Shown here: in pieces, positions 57,087 through 64,000 of the stretch
How positions within the stretch are numbered: position 1 is the first letter of the stretch
Layout: the number at the start of each line of letters is the position of its first letter
Origin: Planktothrix agardhii NIES-204
GTDB lineage: Bacteria; Cyanobacteriota; Cyanobacteriia; Cyanobacteriales; Microcoleaceae
Length of the DNA stretch: 64,000 nt
Direction: 5' to 3'
Assembly (NCBI GenBank): GCA_003609755.1
Contig: AP017991.1
Span: forward strand, 780,001 to 844,000
Made by a program: the position numbers and the translations under genes
The notes under the pieces: generated by a model
The model's input: only the letters and a program-made list of their open reading frames with translations
The model's database searches: none
Told to the model about the DNA's origin: nothing

Positions 57087-60000
57087 ATGTTTACTAATTT
57101 TTTCATTAAAAGACCTGTTTTTGCTTCGGTTTGTTCGTTGCTGATTATTATTTTAGGACTGGTGGGTTATACTCGCCTTCCGGTGCAGGAATATCCTAAA
57201 ATTGATCCGCCCATTGTAACTGTAAGTACCAGCTATCCGGGGGCAAGTCCCCAGGTGGTAGAAACAGAAGTTACAGAGATTTTAGAAGCCCAAATTAACG
57301 GTATTGCCGGAATTAAAACCCTAACTTCTAATAGTCGAGAAGGAAGCAGTTCTATTTCAGTTGAATTTGAATTAGATCGAGATTTAGAAGTCGCCGCCCA
57401 AGAAGTTAGAACTAGGGTAGGAAGGGCGGCCAGAAGATTACCTGATGAAGTCGATGAACCAACCGTAGAAAAGCGTTCTGGAGATGATGAAAGAATTTTA
57501 TGGGTGGGATTCTTTGCCGATAATTTATCTCCTTTAGAATTAAGCAACTATGCCGATCTTTATATTAAAAATACCTTAGAAACCGTTGATGGTGTAAATA
57601 GCATTTCTATTGCCGGAGAACGCCGTTATGCCATGCTATTATGGCTAAACCCGGTGCAAATGACAGCCCGTCAAATTACCGCTTTAGATGTTGAACAAGC
57701 CCTAAGACGGCAAAATATTGAAATTCCCAGTGGTCGAATTGAAGGTAAAGAAACGGAATATCCCGTGAGAACATTAGGAAGATTACAAACCCCTCAAGAT
57801 TATGAAGACCTAATTATTAAGCGCAATGATAATGGATCTCAGGTTAAATTTCGGGATATTGGACGAGTAGAAATTGGAGCAAGAGATGATCGAACAGTTG
57901 CCCGTTTTAATGGAAAACCTGCGGTTTCCATGGGGATTAGTAAACTAGCAGACGCTAATTTAATTGAAGTAGTTCGGGGAATTAAAGCTCAATTAGCCGA
58001 ATTAGAAAAAAGTTTTCCCGAAGGGCTCAGATATGAAATTGCTGTAGATTATTCTGAATTTGTCGAATTGGCTATTGAAGAAGTTTGGATTAGTTTGTTA
58101 ATCTCGATTTCTCTAGTCGTTTTAATTATCTTCCTATTCTTGAAAAATTGGAGGGCTACGTTAATTCCAGCCATCACCATTCCTATTTCTTTAATTGGGG
58201 CTTTTAGTGTGATGTTTTTTATGGGATTTTCGATTAATACCCTCACCCTATTTGCCTTAACTTTAGCCACGGGTTTAGTCGTGGATGATACGATTGTGGT
58301 CTTAGAAAATATCATCCGTTATATGGAAGAAAAACGGCTAGATGCTTTTCCAGCTACTTATGCCGCCGTGGGAGAGGTGGTCTTTGCTGTAATTGCTACA
58401 ACGGTGGTTTTAGTGGCGGTATTTGTTCCCGTCGCCTTTGCCGGGGGAGCAACGGGACGATTATTTAATGAATTTGCCTTAACTTTAGCGGGTTCAGTTG
58501 TTTTTTCTAGTATTGTGGCTTTAACCTTAGCTCCTCCCATGGCTGCCCGTTTATTGCGGCATGAAACCCAGCCCAGGGGATTGATGAAAATTTTCTCTTT
58601 TCCCCTAGATGTCTTTGAATGGGTTTTGAATAAAATTACTGCTATTTATGCTTGGACATTAAGCCTATTAATGGGAATTAAACCCGTTGTTATTTTAGGA
58701 TTTATTGCTAGTTTAGGATTAACAGCTTGGTTATTTTTACAGTTACCCCAGGGATTTTTGCCTACCGAAGATCGAGGGCGCATTTTTGCCCCAATTACGG
58801 CGCCAGAGGGAGTGAGTATTAACTATACTAACCGGGTGGTTCAACAGGTGGAAAATATATTTAATCAAGTTCCCGAAATTGAAAATTATTTTGCGATCGC
58901 TGGTTCGAGTCGAGGAGTATCCCAGGGTAATAGAGGATTTTCTTTTGCCCGTTTAAAACCTTGGTCTGAACGCACCGAACCCGAACAGTCCCAACAATCT
59001 ATTGTGAGGAAATTATTAGGTAAATTTTCAACAATTACTGATGCTTTAGTCTTCGCTACAAATCCAGGGGGATTACCCGGAGGCGGTCAAGGTCAACCCA
59101 TACAATTTGTCTTACAAGGTAATGATTTAGAACAATTGGCACAAGTTTCTCAAGACTTTGTAATTCGCGCTAGGGATTTACCTGAATTAGTTAATATTGA
59201 TACTAATTTGAAACTGAATAAACCGGAATTAACTATTAGTGTAGATCGTTCTCAAGCAGGAAATTTAGGAGTTTCTGTACAGGATATTGCCCGAACCTTA
59301 CAAATTTTGGTTGGCGGTCAGGAAATTACTAATTTTAATCAGGGAAATCAACGCTATGAAGTTGTGGTTCGTGCTGAGGAAAAATATCGCTCAAATCCAG
59401 AGGATTTAAAGCAATTATATGTGCGTTCCCAACAGGGAGAAATGATTGCTTTGAGTAATTTAGTTACGATTTCTACCGCGACAACACCCCCTCAAATTAA
59501 CCATTTTAATCGCTTTCGTTCTGCAACTTTAGAAGGAAGTCCGGCCCAGGGAGTTAGTTTAGGAGTCGCTTTAAATGCCTTAGAAAATTTAGCCAAAGAT
59601 ATTCTACCCCCTGAAATGCGAACCTCTTTTTCTGGGGAGTCTTTAGAATTTAAAGAAGCGGGTCAATCGACTAATTTTATTTTCGCCCTCGCCTTAGTTT
59701 TTATTTTTCTGACCTTAGCCGCCCAATTTGAAAGTTATATTGACCCGGTGATTATTCTATTAGCGGTTCCTCTGTCTTTATTAGGAGCATTTGGTGCTCT
59801 GTGGATAGCACAATTAGAGTTAAATGCTTTTAGTCGGATTGGGTTAATTATGTTGATAGGATTATCGACAAAAAACTCTATTTTAATTGTGGAATTTGCT
59901 AACCAATTACGAGAACAGGGATTATCAATTCAACAGGCGGCAATTGAAGCCTGTCGCTTACGATTTCGACCAATTATGATGACGGCATTATCTACTATTT

Positions 60001-60326
60001 TAGGGGTAATGCCTCTGGCTTTTGCGACGGGGGCAGGAGCCACAAGTCGGGTAGCAATTGGCATGGCGGTGATGGGTGGAATGTTTGTTTCTACATTTTT
60101 GAGTCTGTATATTATTCCGGTTTTTTATGTGATTGCCACCAGTATCCAGTCCCGTTTGATTGGGCATAATTCTCAACACCAAAATTTAGAAAATGTCGCG
60201 CCGAATACAGACAACGGATCTCATTATAATGGAAATATTCATAGTAATGGTAAGGAAACTGTGACATCCCATCGGGATCATCTGACCAAATCTTCACAAA
60301 GTTCTGATCAAACCCAGAATTTGTAA
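57087..60326 (+). CDS. RND efflux permease (HAE1/AcrB family)
   Basis: A 1079-aa proton-driven exporter with 12 membrane segments in two halves. FIKRPVFASVCSLLIIILG opens TM1, PVQEYPKIDPPIVTVSTSYP the first loop, and TM4 carries the proton-relay Asp pair (GLVVDDTIVVLENI, about residues 396-409). TM10-12 region has LIMLIGLSTKNSILIVEFAN. The C-terminal ~60 residues are a polar Asn/His/Ser-rich tail. Probably hydrophobic or amphiphilic drug efflux; substrate unknown. Confidence 0.95.
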   Translation: MFTNFFIKRPVFASVCSLLIIILGLVGYTRLPVQEYPKIDPPIVTVSTSYPGASPQVVETEVTEILEAQINGIAGIKTLTSNSREGSSSISVEFELDRDLEVAAQEVRTRVGRAARRLPDEVDEPTVEKRSGDDERILWVGFFADNLSPLELSNYADLYIKNTLETVDGVNSISIAGERRYAMLLWLNPVQMTARQITALDVEQALRRQNIEIPSGRIEGKETEYPVRTLGRLQTPQDYEDLIIKRNDNGSQVKFRDIGRVEIGARDDRTVARFNGKPAVSMGISKLADANLIEVVRGIKAQLAELEKSFPEGLRYEIAVDYSEFVELAIEEVWISLLISISLVVLIIFLFLKNWRATLIPAITIPISLIGAFSVMFFMGFSINTLTLFALTLATGLVVDDTIVVLENIIRYMEEKRLDAFPATYAAVGEVVFAVIATTVVLVAVFVPVAFAGGATGRLFNEFALTLAGSVVFSSIVALTLAPPMAARLLRHETQPRGLMKIFSFPLDVFEWVLNKITAIYAWTLSLLMGIKPVVILGFIASLGLTAWLFLQLPQGFLPTEDRGRIFAPITAPEGVSINYTNRVVQQVENIFNQVPEIENYFAIAGSSRGVSQGNRGFSFARLKPWSERTEPEQSQQSIVRKLLGKFSTITDALVFATNPGGLPGGGQGQPIQFVLQGNDLEQLAQVSQDFVIRARDLPELVNIDTNLKLNKPELTISVDRSQAGNLGVSVQDIARTLQILVGGQEITNFNQGNQRYEVVVRAEEKYRSNPEDLKQLYVRSQQGEMIALSNLVTISTATTPPQINHFNRFRSATLEGSPAQGVSLGVALNALENLAKDILPPEMRTSFSGESLEFKEAGQSTNFIFALALVFIFLTLAAQFESYIDPVIILLAVPLSLLGAFGALWIAQLELNAFSRIGLIMLIGLSTKNSILIVEFANQLREQGLSIQQAAIEACRLRFRPIMMTALSTILGVMPLAFATGAGATSRVAIGMAVMGGMFVSTFLSLYIIPVFYVIATSIQSRLIGHNSQHQNLENVAPNTDNGSHYNGNIHSNGKETVTSHRDHLTKSSQSSDQTQNL

Positions 60327-60627
60327 AGGAATCTTGTTGATTATTCTGGCAACTTATCTGCTTGTGGCAAATGGGATAATATGTGTATAATTTAGTTAAC
60401 ATAACTTAATTCATAAATTGTTAAGTTATGATGATTTGATAACATCACAAGATTAACGATTCTTGTCAGGGTTGCAGAGAGAACGGTCAGGATAAGTCTA
60501 TCCAACGTCAGAAAGATAGATCACGTTCCCGATTTCTAATCGAGCTTTTGATTCCTACCCTCTCCCTTAACTGAAAAGCTAAAAACTTTCAAAATAGTCC
60601 TTTAAAACCTAACTTTAATAAAACATC
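60327..60627. other. Intergenic region, possible leader of DUF1830 gene
   Basis: About 300 bp. A small GGATA/TATCC hairpin lies near 60492. The bases just before the start (60600-60627) are AT-rich with no clear ribosome site. Nothing else is seen. Confidence 0.4.
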
Positions 60628-60888
60628 ATGCAAACCGTAAAATTGGCTGTAGATTCGATTAAGACTGAAATTTTGTGCGGTTATAAAAACCCCACTAAAC
60701 AGGTGCAAATTCTGCGTATGGAAACTACAGTTCAGGGTTATTTTGAACGGGTTATTTTTCCAGGGGAATATTGCTTATTTGTCGGAGAATCTAATCAGGA
60801 TTTGGAGGTTTATTCTAGTGGAGATCCCACCCGAATCGAACTAGAAAAAATCCCCTGTGATACATTAAAAGTTGAAGAAACCGAATAA
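60628..60888 (+). CDS. DUF1830 family protein
   Basis: An 86-aa small cyanobacterial protein. ILCGYKNPTKQVQILRM, then FERVIFPGEYCLFVGE and LEVYSS match the DUF1830 beta-rich fold; PCDTLKV near the end is also conserved. Function is unknown. Probably monocistronic. Confidence 0.8.
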   Translation: MQTVKLAVDSIKTEILCGYKNPTKQVQILRMETTVQGYFERVIFPGEYCLFVGESNQDLEVYSSGDPTRIELEKIPCDTLKVEETE

Positions 60889-60899
60889 TTCCCTAACTT

Positions 60900-60966
60900 C
60901 GTAGTGAGGCGTTTACGCCTCAATTCTTACTCAAAGATAAAGAGGAGGCGTGAACGCCTCACTACG
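60900..60966. repeat. Inverted repeat between convergent genes
   Basis: cgtagtgaggcgtttacgcctc and its near reverse complement gaggcgtgaacgcctcactacg enclose about 23 nt. Each arm is itself a small hairpin (GAGGCGT/ACGCCTC). It resembles a cyanobacterial interspersed element and could act as a terminator for both sides. Confidence 0.75.
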
Positions 60967-60982
60967 CGGAAATGGAGTTATA

Positions 60983-62710
60983 TTACAACAGTTGGTATTT
61001 TGAACGAGCAAATTGATATAATTTTCGCCAGATTAAACGGTTGGTTAAGACTACTAATAATGACATCACAGCCGTAGAAGCAAACAACAGAGGATAGTTA
61101 CCTGTTTCTGTTGCTTGAGAAATTAGTGATCCTAACCCTGGTGTGATTAAAGTTTGGTTTTGAAACTGAACATATTCGCTAACAATACTGGCATTCCACG
61201 CCCCACCAACGGCCGTAATCATCCCTGTAATTAAATAGGGAAAAATTCCGGGTAAAATCACAGTTTGCCATCGCAGCACTAACGAGAGTTTATAAATACT
61301 AGCTGCTTCAAATAACTCTGAGGGAATTGCCTGCGCCCCGGCAATTACATTAAATAAGATATACCACATTGTTCCTAACATCATCAGCGCCACAGAACCG
61401 ATTTGTAAACCTCCTCCTAAACGCGCTAAAAATAGTAATAAGACGGGAAATAAAGCTGTTGCTGGAACTGATGCAGCAATTTGAACTAAGGGTTGTAAAG
61501 TTTGGGCTAGTCGAGGATTTCGGCCAATAGCAACTCCCACAGGTACAGTCCATAATAAGGATAAAAATAAGGCGATAATAACCCGTAAAGCGGTTAAAAT
61601 AGCTCCGGTAATCACTTGTTTCCAGTCTTGAAAATCTAGTTTTTGTAATAATATAACTCCTTCCCAAGTTCCCCATAAAACCATAAATCCAAACCCAGTT
61701 AAAAATATCCGACTCCACCAATTTTGATCGGATTTTGATGGTAAAACTGGGGTGGAGGTGGGATTAGCTTTGACGATGCGCTGAGAAATTTTATCTGACC
61801 AAAGCTGCCCAAAACGTTCGGTTACAATTCGCCAAGTAGGAGAACGTCGCAGGAAATCTAATACAATTGATTGGGGAATATTTTGGGATTCAACGGTTTC
61901 TAACTTGAATTTTTCTGCCCAAGCAATTAATGGTTTCCAGACCAAAAAATCTAGAAGAATAATAATTCCAATTAAAACTGCTACTCCCCAAGCAATAGCA
62001 ATAAAATCACCTTGATCAGAAGCCTGAGCTAAAAATGATCCTAAACCGGGAAGGCGAAAACTGCGATCGCCTAAGGTAAAGGATTCAATTGCCATCAAAA
62101 AAAACCATCCTCCGGCAACGGACATCACACTATTCCAAACTAATCCTAAGATTCCCGATGGTAATTCCACTGACCAAAACCGTTGCCAAGAATTGAGATG
62201 ATAGACTTTTGCTACTTCCAATAATTCTTTAGGAATACTCGATAAAGATTGATAGAAACTAAAGACTAAATTCCAAGTCATTCCCGTAAAAATTAACAGA
62301 ATAGCTGCCAGTTCAATTCCAATTCTTTGACCGGGAAACAGGGCAATTAAAGCGAGTACAACCCCAGGTAAAAATGATAAAACTGGAATGGATTGTAAAA
62401 TATCTAATAAGGGAATTAAAACTTTAGCCGCCAAGGGAAAACGATAAGCAGAATAGGCATAAACTAAACTAAAAATTAAGGATAAAAAATAAGCTACTCC
62501 CATCCTTAATAATGTTTGGGCGGCATAACTTGGAAGTTGATCTAAATCAGTGGAGATGATGACATCGGGTTGATAGTCTCCGGTTAATTGGGAAGCCGTG
62601 CGAACAATTACTAAAAGTACAGTAATAACTGCTAGAATTAATAAGCCATCTTGCCATGTTAAACGAGAGCGATCTAAGGTTTGATTTTTAGGGGTAAGAG
62701 AACGAGTCAT
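60983..62710 (-). CDS. ABC transporter permease, two fused BPD domains (NitT/TauT type)
   Basis: A 575-aa protein with about 12 membrane segments in two homologous halves. Each half carries an EAA-type loop: SIPKELLEVAKVYHLNSWQR (near residue 157) and AIPSELFEAASIYKLSLVLR (near 465). Family members import nitrate, bicarbonate, sulfonates or similar anions. No substrate-binding protein is in the window. It starts 5 nt after the ATPase stop, so the two are one operon. Confidence 0.9.
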   Translation of the reverse strand: MTRSLTPKNQTLDRSRLTWQDGLLILAVITVLLVIVRTASQLTGDYQPDVIISTDLDQLPSYAAQTLLRMGVAYFLSLIFSLVYAYSAYRFPLAAKVLIPLLDILQSIPVLSFLPGVVLALIALFPGQRIGIELAAILLIFTGMTWNLVFSFYQSLSSIPKELLEVAKVYHLNSWQRFWSVELPSGILGLVWNSVMSVAGGWFFLMAIESFTLGDRSFRLPGLGSFLAQASDQGDFIAIAWGVAVLIGIIILLDFLVWKPLIAWAEKFKLETVESQNIPQSIVLDFLRRSPTWRIVTERFGQLWSDKISQRIVKANPTSTPVLPSKSDQNWWSRIFLTGFGFMVLWGTWEGVILLQKLDFQDWKQVITGAILTALRVIIALFLSLLWTVPVGVAIGRNPRLAQTLQPLVQIAASVPATALFPVLLLFLARLGGGLQIGSVALMMLGTMWYILFNVIAGAQAIPSELFEAASIYKLSLVLRWQTVILPGIFPYLITGMITAVGGAWNASIVSEYVQFQNQTLITPGLGSLISQATETGNYPLLFASTAVMSLLVVLTNRLIWRKLYQFARSKYQLL

Positions 62711-62715
62711 ATAGT

Positions 62716-64000
62716 TTATACCTCCGGTGTTGTTGAACTAAAATCAGATGTTTCTAAAAAGATTTCTCCACTGGGTTCATCATAGGCATAAAGTTCTGCA
62801 TAACGTCCCCAGTCAATGGCTGTATTTAACTGTCGTTGCGCTTCTTTAGGACTAAAATGATTATTCAGAACATCTAAGACTAAATCTTCGGGAATACGAC
62901 GATTTTGTTTAGATTGACAAAGGGTATAGATTTGTTGAACTAGGCGAATATGACTCAGTAATTGTTGACGAATAATTTGTTTTCGCTGGTCAATATTTCC
63001 CTGAATAAACTCTAGGGCGATTGGTTTTAGGTTAAAATCTCCTTCTCGAATTTCGATTAAATCCATAAATTTTGCGGCTTCTAAAATGGGGAGTAAATCA
63101 TCAACATCCAGTTGCAGTTCTTGCCCTAAACGATATAAATCAGGATTTTGTCGATCTTCTAAAAGTTCTAATAAACCCGCAATAGAACCAATGCGGACGT
63201 AGGGTAAAGATTGATATTTATTCAGAGTATTTTTAACGGTTGTTTGAGGTTCTATGGTTTCTAATTCTGGGTTGGTGAGAATTTTATAAACTTGATCGAC
63301 TAAGGCTTGGAAACTTGCACTTTTGCGATCGCGATAATGACTTAATTTAATTGATAAATTTGCCCGAATTCGCCCAGGATTTCTACCTAAAACAATTACC
63401 CGATCTGCTAAGGTGATCGCTTCTTCAATCCCATGAGTTACAATTAAAATTGCTTGGGTAGGAATACGTTTTTCTAACCACAAATCTAACAGTTCAATTC
63501 GCAAGTTTTCTGCGGTTAAAACATCTAAAGCGGAGAAAGGTTCATCCATACATAATAATTCCGGTTCAACGGCTAAAGCCCTAGCAAATCCAACCCGTTG
63601 TCGCATTCCCCCTGATAGTTCTTTGGGATAAGCATTTTCAAATCCATCTAAACCAATAATATCGATCATTTTTAGGGCTTTTTGTTGTCGCCAGGCTACA
63701 GGAAATCCCCCGGCTTTTAATCCTAATTCGACATTTTCTAAAACCGTTAACCAAGGGTAAAGGGCAAAACTTTGGAAGACAATTGCTACCCCGGGATTAA
63801 TTCCAATTAATGGTTTTCCATGACAGAGGACTTGTCCTTGGGTTGGATAAATTAACCCGGCAATTATTCGCATTAAGGTGGATTTTCCTGAACCAGAAGG
63901 CCCTAATAAAGCGATGATTTCGCCCCGGCGCAATTCTAAGTTAATGTTATTGAGAATCGGAATTTCTTGACCATTGGGCTGTTGATAGGATTTACCAACG
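62716..64000 (-). CDS. ABC transporter ATPase with AAA-associated C-terminal domain (partial)
   Basis: The frame is open to the right edge of the window, so the N-terminus lies outside; at least 405 aa plus the preceding SYQQPNGQEIPILNNINLEL are encoded. Walker A is GPSGSGKST, signature LSGGMRQRVG, Walker B ELLCMDEPFSALD, H-loop LIVTHGIEEA. After the nucleotide-binding domain, about residues 240-395 match the AAA_assoc_C domain (YVRIGSIAGLLELLEDR, PEDLVLDVLNNHFS), which marks NitT/TauT-type ATPases. A ribosome-site-like GAGGTAT overlaps the stop. Confidence 0.92.
   Translation of the reverse strand, partial: VGKSYQQPNGQEIPILNNINLELRRGEIIALLGPSGSGKSTLMRIIAGLIYPTQGQVLCHGKPLIGINPGVAIVFQSFALYPWLTVLENVELGLKAGGFPVAWRQQKALKMIDIIGLDGFENAYPKELSGGMRQRVGFARALAVEPELLCMDEPFSALDVLTAENLRIELLDLWLEKRIPTQAILIVTHGIEEAITLADRVIVLGRNPGRIRANLSIKLSHYRDRKSASFQALVDQVYKILTNPELETIEPQTTVKNTLNKYQSLPYVRIGSIAGLLELLEDRQNPDLYRLGQELQLDVDDLLPILEAAKFMDLIEIREGDFNLKPIALEFIQGNIDQRKQIIRQQLLSHIRLVQQIYTLCQSKQNRRIPEDLVLDVLNNHFSPKEAQRQLNTAIDWGRYAELYAYDEPSGEIFLETSDFSSTTPEV

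Overview
The window is cyanobacterial chromosome, most likely from a filamentous oscillatorian. A Planktothrix-like genome is my impression, not proven. Evidence: RNA polymerase beta-prime is split into rpoC1 and rpoC2, HIP1 (GCGATCGC) sites are scattered throughout, short tandem repeats fill the gaps between genes, several gene families are cyanobacteria-specific (DUF3326, DUF1830, DUF6464), and one histidine kinase carries a cyanobacteriochrome-type GAF domain.

Layout. 1-2.8 kb: an rRNA operon on the minus strand (23S 5' end, a short ITS without tRNA, complete 16S, promoter). 2.8-15.5 kb: dxr, a DUF2079 membrane protein, the sensor kinase, coaX overlapping an alpha/beta-hydrolase-fold gene, a Nudix hydrolase, prxQ, tRNA-Leu(CAA) overlapping an M48 protease gene, and a three-gene GldA/F/G-like ABC system. 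15.5-18.4 kb: a truncated DNA methyltransferase, an SH3 protein and a 2OG-Fe(II) oxygenase. 18.4-26.1 kb: the class I ribonucleotide reductase operon nrdA-nrdB. 26.2-30 kb: usp, an IS-like remnant, hisD, rpsT, tatD. 30.1-39.8 kb: rpoB-rpoC1-rpoC2. 39.8-64 kb: mixed genes, including sdhA, an ABC exporter, ferredoxin, DUF3326, a CPBP protease, a purine permease, decayed formaldehyde-detoxification genes, aat, cobO, an RND efflux pair, and a NitT/TauT-type ABC transporter running off the right edge.

The most striking feature is nrdB. Its reading frame is broken into five exons (51 codons plus 2 nt, 37 nt, about 59-61 codons, 93 codons, 128 codons plus stop) by three related group I introns and one group II intron. 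One group I intron encodes a LAGLIDADG endonuclease. The group II intron encodes a reverse transcriptase/maturase with an HNH domain. One group I intron lies directly before the codon of the radical tyrosine, another directly before the DExxH iron-ligand motif. A 37-nt micro-exon separates a group I from a group II intron. The neighbouring nrdA is uninterrupted and has two NrdR-box-like sites in its promoter region.

A second theme is repeat invasion and decay. Palindromic or GC-rich repeats sit in frame inside DUF3326, DUF2079 and S4-domain genes, and tatD ends inside a tandem repeat. Both genes of the glutathione-dependent formaldehyde pathway, a ThrE-type exporter and a DNA methyltransferase are broken. 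A structured element at 55.15-55.24 kb, between cobO and the RND operon, does not match an RNA family I recognise.
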